Shown here in pieces: positions 26,894 to 35,399 of a stretch of 37,013 nt of DNA. The DNA comes from Candidatus Omnitrophota bacterium. GTDB lineage: Bacteria > Omnitrophota > Gorgyraeia > Gygaellales > Profunditerraquicolaceae. Each line of letters starts with the position of its first letter. Position 1 is the first letter of the stretch. The stretch spans positions 1 through 37,013 of the forward strand of contig JACROS010000043.1 in assembly GCA_016214325.1 (NCBI GenBank), in the 5' to 3' direction. The translations under genes were made by a program, and so were the position numbers. The notes beneath the pieces are model-generated. The model ran no database searches. It had not been told where the DNA came from and was given only the letters and a program-made list of their open reading frames with translations.

Positions 26894-27051
26894 GTGATAA
26901 GAAAAAGAAATATGTGAAACCGCAGTTAAAAAAGCTGAATATGCTGGAGGTAAGCGCAGCTGTTTGTTGCCGGAGGAATGGAGCTGTTCCTGATTGTAGT
27001 ATGGTTAATAAAACTGGCGGTAAAAGTAGTAAATATAATACTCAGTCGTAA
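26890..27051 (+). CDS. Candidate RiPP precursor peptide, 53 aa (absent from supplied ORF track)
   Basis: MSDKKKKYVKPQLKKLNMLEVSAAVCCRRNGAVPDCSMVNKTGGKSSKYNTQS; ATGA overlap with the radical SAM stop; YxxPxL leader motif; 3 Cys; GGGGAG SD upstream. Confidence 0.82.
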   Translation: MSDKKKKYVKPQLKKLNMLEVSAAVCCRRNGAVPDCSMVNKTGGKSSKYNTQS

Positions 27052-27059
27052 TTTCTTCA

Positions 27060-27470
27060 GTGCAAGAATTTAAGATTACAATACAGGGTAAAAGCATGAT
27101 GCCTTTCTTGCTTCCCAGGTCTTTTGCAATAGTAAGGTTTTGTGGAGTTGATCAGCTTTGTTTGGGAGATATTGCAGTTTTTAAAGAAAAAGGCTTGTTT
27201 ATTTGTCATCGGGTAATAAAAATATTACAGCGTAATAGTCAGGTTATCTTGAGGACAAAACCAGACATTTCTTTCTTAGCAGATCCATTGATAAATAATA
27301 GCTTAATTGTAGGCAAAATAATCTCTGTGCAATATGGAAAGGTCTATTTTAAAATTGATTCTTTTCCAATAAGGATTTTTGGTTATTTACTTGGCTATAG
27401 CATTCCTTTTTTAGCCCGGGTTTATTTTAAAACAAAGAAGATTCTTTATGCTTTCAACAATCGGAATTAA
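27060..27470 (+). CDS. S24/S26 signal-peptidase-like protease (Ser-His type)
   Basis: GTG start; IQGKSMMPFLLPRS (Ser box), LGDIAVFKEKGLFICHRVIKI. Confidence 0.8.
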   Translation: MQEFKITIQGKSMMPFLLPRSFAIVRFCGVDQLCLGDIAVFKEKGLFICHRVIKILQRNSQVILRTKPDISFLADPLINNSLIVGKIISVQYGKVYFKIDSFPIRIFGYLLGYSIPFLARVYFKTKKILYAFNNRN

Positions 27471-28248
27471 TTTCGCAGGAATTCAGTATAAAATAGAAGG
27501 TATTGATCTTAAAGAAGAAACCGGTCAATTTTTAGATGGCTTTATGGGTTTTTCTGACTCAGATGTTGTTTATACAGTTAAGATCAATAGGAATGCTTCG
27601 TGGCAGATTAAAGATTCAGAGTTTCAAACCTTGCCAGAATGGAATAAAGATACGCTTAAAATTGGGTTATCTTTTTGTGATGTAGAAATTGATTTTGTGC
27701 GTCGAAATGTGTTTGTTTTAACAGGAAAATATATCGGCTTGTTTGGTTTGCTTCGGTTTTTGTCTGCAATGCATCTTGTTCGTAATAATGGTTTTCTATT
27801 GCATGCTAGTTCTTTAACTACTGTTAAAGGTGTTTATGTATTTAGCGGAGTTTCAGAAAGTGGCAAAACTACTATTGCTCGGATGGCAGAGGAAAATATG
27901 CGTGTTTTAACCGATGAGACAACGGCAATCTTTAAAAATCAATCTGTATTTGAAGCGCATGCTACTCCTTTTGCTGGAGAATTAGGTAATCTTGGATTTA
28001 ATTCTGGTTCAAAATTAAAGGCTTTATTTTTTATTAGAAAAGATAATTCTTTTTGGCATAGACGCTTAGAAAAGCAAGAAGTTGTGAAGGAGCTTTTTAG
28101 AAATGCAATTTTTACTGCGCTAGATCAGAAAATAATTGAAACTGTTTTTAATACTTTTATTTCATTTGCCGAAAACGTGTCTTGTTACGAACTTGGATTT
28201 AACCGTTCAAAAGATTTATGGAGGTATATTGATGGAATTGCTGGATAA
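27448..28248 (+). CDS. HprK-like serine kinase (HprK-related kinase)
   Basis: LLHASSLTTVKGVYVFSGVSESGKTTIARMA Walker A; VLTDETTAI; overlaps upstream and downstream genes. Confidence 0.82.
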   Translation: MLSTIGINFAGIQYKIEGIDLKEETGQFLDGFMGFSDSDVVYTVKINRNASWQIKDSEFQTLPEWNKDTLKIGLSFCDVEIDFVRRNVFVLTGKYIGLFGLLRFLSAMHLVRNNGFLLHASSLTTVKGVYVFSGVSESGKTTIARMAEENMRVLTDETTAIFKNQSVFEAHATPFAGELGNLGFNSGSKLKALFFIRKDNSFWHRRLEKQEVVKELFRNAIFTALDQKIIETVFNTFISFAENVSCYELGFNRSKDLWRYIDGIAG

Positions 28249-28510
28249 GAAATTCTTACGCAACAAGAATGTCGCTTGGCGAATTATTGATGGTGAAGCA
28301 TTGTTGGTGCATCCTTCTACAAACATTATTTCTCCGCTTGATGAAATATGTACGCGTATTTGGGAACTGATAGATGGCAAGCTTACTGGTAGAGATATTG
28401 CTGGTATTGTTGAAAAAGAGTTTACAGAGAACCTTTCTGTTATTGAAACTGATTTGAATGCATTCCTTGATGAACTCCTTCAAAATAATCTCATTATTTT
28501 ATGCGATTAA
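28232..28510 (+). CDS. PqqD-like RiPP recognition element protein
   Basis: MELLDKKFLRNKNVAWRIIDGEALLVHPSTNIISPLDEICTRIWELIDGKLTGRDIAGIVEKEF; ATG at 28232 overlaps the kinase 3' end. Confidence 0.88.
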   Translation: MELLDKKFLRNKNVAWRIIDGEALLVHPSTNIISPLDEICTRIWELIDGKLTGRDIAGIVEKEFTENLSVIETDLNAFLDELLQNNLIILCD

Positions 28511-29319
28511 TTTCTTGTATTTCATTTTCTATTAGTAGGGGTCTTTATTTTATCTCAGAAAGATTATATAGGCTTATAGCTATGTTTGATGCTTTTAATG
28601 TAGCTGTTTTGACGCCAGAAGAGATGGCGGATATAGGGCGTCGAGCATATAATCGACTCTCTGAACAGTTTGGTTCAGAAGAAACGATTAGAACAGGCCT
28701 GGTGGATTGGGAAAAGGAAGCAGTTGCTCGTTTTTGCCAAAAGAAAAGTTCGTTTCTTGTGCTTGGTTGTGGTGGAGGCAGAGAAGTAGTTGCTTTAGCA
28801 AAAATGGGATTTTCTGTTGTGGGGATAGATTCATCTTTGGGGATGCTGGAGATTGGCCGTGTTAATGCTCAGCGTGAAAAAGTAGCTGTAGATTTTAGAG
28901 AAGGAGATTTTTTGTCGCCTGATACAGGTAAAGACAAATTTTCTTACTGTCTTTTGTCTTGTGTTATGTATAGTTCTGTTCCCTCTCGCCAGATGCGCGT
29001 AGCCATGCTTAGGCAGATTAGGAATGTTCTTGAGGATAAAGGAATTTTGATTATTCATTTTTTGCTTGATTCTAAGAAAGTTAATAGCCGTTGGCACACA
29101 GCAAAGAAGAAAATAGCTTCTTTTTTTCGCGGGAATGTTACTTATTCTCCCGGAGATACATTTTCTACGTCTTTGCATTTCATGAGGTATTTTCCAAGTG
29201 ATGAAGAAGTTGTTTTAGAAGCTAAGGAAGCCGGTTTTCTTGTGCAGGCTAAGGGTGTTTTTCCGGAATCAGAATATATGGTGCTTTCACATGAAAGAAG
29301 TTTTCTAATAGGAAGCTAA
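28501..29319 (+). CDS. Class I SAM-dependent methyltransferase
   Basis: FLVLGCGGGREVVALAKMGFSVVGIDSS; overlaps the pqqD-like gene by 10 nt. Confidence 0.8.
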   Translation: MRLISCISFSISRGLYFISERLYRLIAMFDAFNVAVLTPEEMADIGRRAYNRLSEQFGSEETIRTGLVDWEKEAVARFCQKKSSFLVLGCGGGREVVALAKMGFSVVGIDSSLGMLEIGRVNAQREKVAVDFREGDFLSPDTGKDKFSYCLLSCVMYSSVPSRQMRVAMLRQIRNVLEDKGILIIHFLLDSKKVNSRWHTAKKKIASFFRGNVTYSPGDTFSTSLHFMRYFPSDEEVVLEAKEAGFLVQAKGVFPESEYMVLSHERSFLIGS

Positions 29320-30108
29320 TGTTCCTTGTTTTTTTGCATAATTAATTGCCCAACCGAAGAATTTTATGCCTGTCGGAAGCAGTACTGTAGAAAATATCAC
29401 AAGAATAGTTAATTCAGTTTTAAGCTGATAGATGGTGTAGCCGCGGTATACTGCAAGCTCCATTGCCTTTACTGCATAGGTCACTGGAAAAAGCATGGAG
29501 ATTATTTGTAACCATCCTGGAAGCACAGAGATCGGAAAGAAAATTCCTCCGACGATTCCTTCAAAAGCTCCAATCACCCAAGCTAAAGGGTTTCCTCTTT
29601 TAAAAATCACTACAAAACTTGCTGAAATTATTCCAAGGCCTGTGAATGAAAGAATGCTTAATATAAGCACTAATGCTACTGAGGCAAGATTGGCTGAGCC
29701 TAAATTAACCCTAAAAACAAATAAGCCAAGGATGGCATAAATAGCAAAGTCAACACTGGCTACGATAAAGTTCCAGATGCCTAGTCCTGCTAATATAATC
29801 TTGGTTTTGGTTGGAGTTAAAATGATTGCTTCTAATGTTCCTTCCATTTGTTCGTCGGCAATTTTCTGAGGAAATGAATTTATTCCGACAGAAATATAGC
29901 CAAAAAGGCCGGTACTTACTAATACATAAGAAAAATAATCTACTCCAAATAATTCTAGGTGAGTTGTGATTTTCTGTCCGAAGAGTTTGTTAATAAAAAA
30001 ATAGCTTAAGAGTCCTAAAAAGATACTGGCAATATTTAAGGCTAAGGGAAATTGATATGATGATTCAACTAAAAATGTTTTTTTTAAGAAGGCGATAATT
30101 TTTTTCAT
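29305..30108 (-). CDS. ABC-2 type transporter permease
   Basis: Six-TM ABC-2 topology; EQMEGTLEAIILTPTKTKIIL signature. Confidence 0.85.
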   Translation of the reverse strand: MKKIIAFLKKTFLVESSYQFPLALNIASIFLGLLSYFFINKLFGQKITTHLELFGVDYFSYVLVSTGLFGYISVGINSFPQKIADEQMEGTLEAIILTPTKTKIILAGLGIWNFIVASVDFAIYAILGLFVFRVNLGSANLASVALVLILSILSFTGLGIISASFVVIFKRGNPLAWVIGAFEGIVGGIFFPISVLPGWLQIISMLFPVTYAVKAMELAVYRGYTIYQLKTELTILVIFSTVLLPTGIKFFGWAINYAKKQGTLASY

Positions 30109-30110
30109 AT

Positions 30111-30893
30111 TTATTGGTTTTCTAACGCTATTTTTTCATATGTTTCTTTTAAAGAATTAAATTCAGCTTTCAACGTAGATTTAGTTAGTGTCTCGCGCAA
30201 TCGGCCATTTTTTAATATAATTGCTTTGTCGCAGAAATTAGATATTTCTTCTAAGTGGTGCGTGGTAAAAATTATTGTTTTGTTTCTTTTGGTGGCTAAT
30301 TCGTCAAGGACAAATTGCATAAACCGTTGTGCTGAAAGGTAGTCGAGGCTCTTCGTTGGTTCATCTAACAGGAGTAGCTCTGGATCGTGTGCTAGGGCTC
30401 TAATTAATGATATGGCCTGTTTCATTCCAGCTGAATAACTGTCAAATCTTTTGTTTAGGTCTAAAAATCTAAATAATTCTGAAAGCTCATTTGCTTTTTT
30501 GAAAGCTGTTTTGGAATCAATGTTGTGCAGTGCCATAAAGAATTCTAAATTCTGTTTTCCCGTTAGTCTCCAGTAAAAACCGCGTTCTTGAAGAGAAGAA
30601 AATCCTATGAGTGAACGAATATTAAGATTGTCCTTTTCAATGTATTTACCTGCAATGCTTATGGTGCCTGAGTCGGGAAATAAAAGAGTGGCAATAATTT
30701 TTAATAACGTGGTTTTTCCGGCGCCATTGGGGCCAAGAATGCCGAGAATTTTTCCTTTCTCTAAAGAAAAAGAAAGGTCTGTAATGGCATGAGTAGATAA
30801 TTTATTTTGAAATTTAAGGCTTACTATTTGAGAAAAGGATAGGGATGGGGTGAAATTCTTAGAGATATGATTTAATTCTACAAAATTTTCCAT
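30111..30893 (-). CDS. ABC transporter ATP-binding protein
   Basis: GILGPNGAGKTTLLKII, SAGMKQAISLIRAL, LLLDEPTKSLD, TTHHLEE. Confidence 0.93.
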   Translation of the reverse strand: MENFVELNHISKNFTPSLSFSQIVSLKFQNKLSTHAITDLSFSLEKGKILGILGPNGAGKTTLLKIIATLLFPDSGTISIAGKYIEKDNLNIRSLIGFSSLQERGFYWRLTGKQNLEFFMALHNIDSKTAFKKANELSELFRFLDLNKRFDSYSAGMKQAISLIRALAHDPELLLLDEPTKSLDYLSAQRFMQFVLDELATKRNKTIIFTTHHLEEISNFCDKAIILKNGRLRETLTKSTLKAEFNSLKETYEKIALENQ

Positions 30894-30901
30894 TGGATTT
30901 T

Positions 30902-30930
30902 AGTCTAACAGAAAACAAATCTTGCGTCAA
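30902..30930 (-). promoter_or_regulatory. Putative promoter TTGACG-N17-TAGACT for the ABC genes, predicted leaderless
   Basis: -35 at 30930-30925 and -10 at 30907-30902 on the minus strand; ATG at 30893. Confidence 0.5.
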
Positions 30931-30958
30931 TGTTTGTTAATAAAATCATGGATTTCTT

Positions 30959-30986
30959 TTGACATTTAATAAATTGTTTGTAAAAT
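30959..30986 (+). promoter_or_regulatory. Putative promoter TTGACA-N16-TAAAAT for the EPS-side genes
   Basis: -35 at 30959-30964, -10 at 30981-30986. Confidence 0.55.
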
Positions 30987-31040
30987 AAAACTATAGTCTT
31001 TGTGATTTAAGTAATGAGTAGAAAATAGAAGGAGGGTGGA

Positions 31041-31670
31041 TTGAATATATTGGCGATAGGTGCGCACCCGGATGACATAGAGTTTGGCTGTGGGGCTACG
31101 CTTTTGCAATTCTCCCGTCGCGGGCATAAAGTATTTTTTTTCGTGGCTACTGAGGGAGAGGTTGGCGCAAAAGAAGGCTTAAGAAGAAAAGAAGAGATGA
31201 ATGCGATGCGTTTTCTGGGCGCTAAAAAAGTATTGTGGGGTGGATGTGTTGACACTAATGTTCCCACTAGTAAAGAGTTGATTGATGAAATTGAGGCAGT
31301 GATTAAAGAAGTGAAGCCTGATATTGTGTTTTTTAATTTTTCTGATGATACTCATCAGGACCATCGCGCTGTGGCAAATTGTGCGCTTTCTGCAACTAGA
31401 TATGTGAAAAAAGCTCTCTTTTATGAAGTTCCCACCACTAGGAATTTTGAGCCGGATGTTTTTATGGATGCAAGCAGTGTAATGCAGAAAAAGGTTTCTT
31501 TGCTTAAGTTGCATAAATCACAAATCAAAAGGACTCGTGTGCCAAAGCTGACCATCTTAGAGAGCGCCTTGGCCTGCGCGATGTTCAGGGGCTATCAAGC
31601 TAGAGTAAAATTTGCCGAGGGGTTTAAGGCAGTGCGTTTTATGCTTGATTTTGAATCTGACAAATTATGA
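31041..31670 (+). CDS. PIG-L family deacetylase
   Basis: TTG start with GGAGG SD; ILAIGAHPDDIEFGCGATL; SDDTHQDHRAV. Confidence 0.92.
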   Translation: MNILAIGAHPDDIEFGCGATLLQFSRRGHKVFFFVATEGEVGAKEGLRRKEEMNAMRFLGAKKVLWGGCVDTNVPTSKELIDEIEAVIKEVKPDIVFFNFSDDTHQDHRAVANCALSATRYVKKALFYEVPTTRNFEPDVFMDASSVMQKKVSLLKLHKSQIKRTRVPKLTILESALACAMFRGYQARVKFAEGFKAVRFMLDFESDKL

Positions 31671-32692
31671 GGCTGCGCTTAATTCTTCTGTCCTCGTTTA
31701 TAATTAGCTTTGTTTTAACTCCCTTTCTTATAAAGTTATCCCGCAGATTAAAAGTTCTTGATTATCCAGCAGAAAGAAAAATTCATAATGTTCCCATGCC
31801 TCGGTTGGGAGGAGTAGCAGTTTATTTGGCCACCGTGGTATCCTTATCTTTTGGCATTTTCTCTTCAGCTAAATTAACCGCAATATTTCTAGGGGGGACA
31901 TTGATTTTTGTTCTGGGGCTAGTGGATGACATTAAGCATATTTCTGCTTCTTCAAGATTACTTGGACAAATTATCGCTTCAGCAATTTTAATAAGTTCCG
32001 GTATTTATATCGATGTTTTTCCTGCTGCCTTTAACTTTTTTAATTATTTTATTACTGTAGTTTGGCTAGTGGGTATTACTAATGCTGTAAATTACTTAGA
32101 TGGGGTAGATGGCTTGGCTACTTTGCTGGCGATTTCAATATTGGCATGTTTTACTTATATAGGTTTTATATCTAATCAGTTCTGGTTATTAAATTTAATT
32201 GTTGCTTTGTCTGCAGCATTGCTAGGTTTCTTGAGATACAATTTCCCTAAAGCAAGAATTTTTCTTGGAGATTGCGGCAGTAATTTTATTGGGTTTATTT
32301 TAGGGGCTGTTGGAATTATGGGCACATGGGCAGAGGATAGTGTTGTAAAAATATTTGTGCCGGTTTTTATACTGGGAGTTCCGATTTTTGATATGTGTTT
32401 TACTACTGTAATGCGCATTAGAGAAGATAAGATACATGATGTTATTGAATGGCTCGAATATGCAGGAAAGGATCATTTTCACCACCGCTTGATGAATTTA
32501 GGGTTAAATAGAGTCGGAGTTGTGTGTTTAATTTGTGCTTCAAGTATAATCTTGGGTATTTCTGGTATAGTTTTGTATAATTCTGAAAGAACCGATGCTT
32601 ATTTTATGTTGGTACAGTCGTTTTTTATCTTCGTTATTATTTCTATCCTCATGATTATGGGCAGTAGGGTTTCCTGTAAAAATCAGAGTTAA
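31667..32692 (+). CDS. WecA/MraY-family undecaprenyl-phosphate sugar-1-phosphate transferase (GT4)
   Basis: ERKIHNVPMPRLGGVAVYL, NYLDGVDGLATL, ARIFLGDCGSNFIGFILG, GKDHFHHRLMNLGL; ATGA overlap with the upstream gene. Confidence 0.93.
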   Translation: MRLRLILLSSFIISFVLTPFLIKLSRRLKVLDYPAERKIHNVPMPRLGGVAVYLATVVSLSFGIFSSAKLTAIFLGGTLIFVLGLVDDIKHISASSRLLGQIIASAILISSGIYIDVFPAAFNFFNYFITVVWLVGITNAVNYLDGVDGLATLLAISILACFTYIGFISNQFWLLNLIVALSAALLGFLRYNFPKARIFLGDCGSNFIGFILGAVGIMGTWAEDSVVKIFVPVFILGVPIFDMCFTTVMRIREDKIHDVIEWLEYAGKDHFHHRLMNLGLNRVGVVCLICASSIILGISGIVLYNSERTDAYFMLVQSFFIFVIISILMIMGSRVSCKNQS

Positions 32693-32712
32693 AAAGAAAG
32701 TGGTTTTTGTTT

Positions 32713-33393
32713 ATGATTGTAAGTGTTCATCAGCCCCAGTATATTCCTTGGCTTGGCTATTTTGATAAAATAAAAAAAAGCGATTGTTTTGTTTTTCTTG
32801 ATGATGTGCAATATAAGAAAAGAGAGTATGAGAACCGCAATAAAATCAAGGCTTCTGCTGGGGCGCATTGGCTGACTGTCCCGGTAATTACTAAAGGCGC
32901 TTATTTTCAGAAAATAAGCGATGTTTTAATTGATAATGCTCAAAGATGGCAGGAGAAACATTACAAAGCTTTTGAGTTTAATTATGGCAAGGCCGCATAC
33001 TTTAAGAATTATTTACCATTTTTAGAAGAAATTTATCTTCAGAAGAAATGGGTAAACTTAGTTGATTTAAACATTTTTATTATAAAATTTGTATTGAAAG
33101 AATTAGGAATTGGTACTAAGATATACTTAGAATCTCAGGTTCAGGCTGATGGCCAGGCTACTGACAGGATTGTAAATATTTGCCGTAAATTAACTTGTGA
33201 TTCGTATCTATCCGGCATAGGAGGAACAGCTTATCTAAAGGAAGAAAAGTTTTCTTCTGCCGGAATAAAATTGATTTATCAGGATTTTAAGCATCCGGAA
33301 TATCCTCAGCAATTCGGGGAATTTGAAAGTAATTTGTCTGTGATGGATTTGCTTTTAAATTGCGGCCCGCAAGCAAGTAAATATTTTGCCTAA
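32713..33393 (+). CDS. WbqC family protein
   Basis: MIVSVHQPQYIPWLGYFDKIKKSDCFVFLDDVQYKKREYENRNKIK. Confidence 0.93.
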   Translation: MIVSVHQPQYIPWLGYFDKIKKSDCFVFLDDVQYKKREYENRNKIKASAGAHWLTVPVITKGAYFQKISDVLIDNAQRWQEKHYKAFEFNYGKAAYFKNYLPFLEEIYLQKKWVNLVDLNIFIIKFVLKELGIGTKIYLESQVQADGQATDRIVNICRKLTCDSYLSGIGGTAYLKEEKFSSAGIKLIYQDFKHPEYPQQFGEFESNLSVMDLLLNCGPQASKYFA

Positions 33394-33398
33394 AAATT

Positions 33399-34211
33399 AT
33401 GTATGAAAGTTACTGGAATTTAAAAGATAAACCTTTCGAAAACACTCCTGATCCTCGTTTTTTCTTTTTAAGTCGGCAGCATAATGAAATCCTCTCTCGC
33501 TTTATGTATGTAATTGAGCAGCGTAAACAAATGGCCATGTTTACAGGAGAATATGGAGCCGGCAAGACTCTTGTGAACATGATGATTCTTTCAAAATATA
33601 AAGAAAAGTTAGATTATAAAATTATTCTGATTATAAATCCTTGTCTTAGTTTGATTGATTTCTTACGGGAGATACATTATCAACTAAAGAATGATCCTGC
33701 AATAGGGATGTCAAAATTTGAAATTTTAAATTCTCTCAGGCAGGGGTTATTAGAGAACCCTCATTTGAGAAAGATTATTATTATTGATGAATCGCAGATG
33801 ATAGAAGATTTAAACATCTTTGAAGAGCTTAGACTGCTTTCTAATATTACTTTTGAGCATCAGTTTATGTCAAGCATTATTCTCGTCGGACAGCCGCAGT
33901 TAAAAGACAAGGCTTATCAGTTTCCACAATTACGTCAAAGATTGGCCCTTGTGCATCATCTTAACCATCTTTCTGAGGAAGAGACAAGAGAGTATGTCGA
34001 TTACAGGCTGAGAGTGGCGGGTGCAAAATTTACAATTTTTGATGATGAAACTCTTAGTGTTATTTTTGAAGTAACTAAAGGAGTGCCCCGTCTTGTTAAC
34101 ACTTTATGCGATATAAGCCTTGCGATTGGAAAGGCTCAGAGTAGAACGACTATTAATAAAGAAATTATTGATCAGGTTGCTTCTGAAATAATAAGAGAAA
34201 TCAATGCTTGA
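33399..34211 (+). CDS. ExeA/GspA-like AAA ATPase (XrtA-associated ATPase type)
   Basis: YWNLKDKPFENTPDPRFFFLSRQHNEIL, TGEYGAGKTLV, IIIDESQM. Confidence 0.88.
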   Translation: MYESYWNLKDKPFENTPDPRFFFLSRQHNEILSRFMYVIEQRKQMAMFTGEYGAGKTLVNMMILSKYKEKLDYKIILIINPCLSLIDFLREIHYQLKNDPAIGMSKFEILNSLRQGLLENPHLRKIIIIDESQMIEDLNIFEELRLLSNITFEHQFMSSIILVGQPQLKDKAYQFPQLRQRLALVHHLNHLSEEETREYVDYRLRVAGAKFTIFDDETLSVIFEVTKGVPRLVNTLCDISLAIGKAQSRTTINKEIIDQVASEIIREINA

Positions 34212-35331
34212 TTTTTCAAATCTTTATAATTCCCAAAACAATGAAAAAGATAATTTGAAGGATGCGAAAACAGATAAGCCTTTAGATAATCTTCCGCAAG
34301 AGCCTGTTAAATCTCCAGGAGAATTTTCATCTTCAGGAAATCAAGCCAGCCAAGGTATTTCATTTTCTGAAATAAATTTCAGCCAGGAAGACACCACTTT
34401 TAACGAGAACGTTTTTCAAAACTCAAGGCAGTTTTATCTTGAATGCCTTGCAATGGCAGAGGATGCGATAAATAATCTTCAGAAGGCAAAGGGAGTAGAT
34501 TTTCAAGCTATTCACAAAAAGATTCTTGAACTAACTGAGAATATTTCTTTTGGTGATAAGTATTTCTTGGTTTTAATGAATGAGGTTAAAAATAACAATT
34601 TTCTTGCTGTGGAATCAGTAAATGTAGCAATTCTTGCCCTTGAGATAGGAATCCAGCTTGGATTTAATAAATCAAAGCTGGAGAAACTGGCTCTTGCTGG
34701 TTTTTTTCATGATATGGGTTTAGGGAAAATGATAAATCTGGTTAATTCTACGAGGTCGCTTACTTTTAATGAAGTAAATCAGATAAAAGGGCATCCTCGC
34801 GTAATTATGGATTTACTCAACAATGAAGCAGGAATTTCTGAGGAAGTAATTAACGGAATTTTACATCATCATGAAAAACTGGATGGCTCAGGTTATCCGA
34901 ACGGATTAAAAAAAGGGCAAATTAGCGAATTTGGCCAGATAATTTCGGTAGCTGATATTTTTGAATCATTGACTCATCCTCGTCCATACCGCAATCAGGT
35001 AAATTTCTTGGAGGCATTTAAGACTATTTTTCAGTCCAAGCAGGAAAGAATAAATCCTAAGTATGTTGATGCTTTGATCAGAGGTGTTGGATTTTATCCG
35101 CTTGGAAGCTGGGTGAAGTTGGATGATGGGCATATCGGCAAGGTTGTATTTGTTGATAAGAAATTCCCCTTGAGGCCGGTTATTCTGATTTTATTTTATT
35201 CAACAGGAAAAACTCTTGATGTTCCTAAGAGGATAGATTTAAGAAGACACGCTCAGTCTAATATTGTGACAATTATTTCTTCTGATGAGGTTAACTCTCT
35301 TGCCGTTATAAAGAAAGAATTAGCAAATTAA
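34204..35331 (+). CDS. HD-GYP domain protein (putative c-di-GMP phosphodiesterase)
   Basis: AGFFHDMGLGKM, LHHHEKLDGSGYPNGLKKGQIS, IISVADIFESLTHPRPYR. Confidence 0.9.
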   Translation: MLDFSNLYNSQNNEKDNLKDAKTDKPLDNLPQEPVKSPGEFSSSGNQASQGISFSEINFSQEDTTFNENVFQNSRQFYLECLAMAEDAINNLQKAKGVDFQAIHKKILELTENISFGDKYFLVLMNEVKNNNFLAVESVNVAILALEIGIQLGFNKSKLEKLALAGFFHDMGLGKMINLVNSTRSLTFNEVNQIKGHPRVIMDLLNNEAGISEEVINGILHHHEKLDGSGYPNGLKKGQISEFGQIISVADIFESLTHPRPYRNQVNFLEAFKTIFQSKQERINPKYVDALIRGVGFYPLGSWVKLDDGHIGKVVFVDKKFPLRPVILILFYSTGKTLDVPKRIDLRRHAQSNIVTIISSDEVNSLAVIKKELAN

Positions 35332-35361
35332 TTGTAGTTTTATGTTTTCTGTAAATTATTG

Positions 35362-35389
35362 TTGAAATTAAAGTTATACCTGTTATAAT
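35362..35389 (+). promoter_or_regulatory. Putative promoter TTGAAA-N16-TATAAT, predicted leaderless
   Basis: -35 at 35362-35367, -10 at 35384-35389, ATG at 35400. Confidence 0.55.
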
Positions 35390-35399
35390 TTCTTTAATT

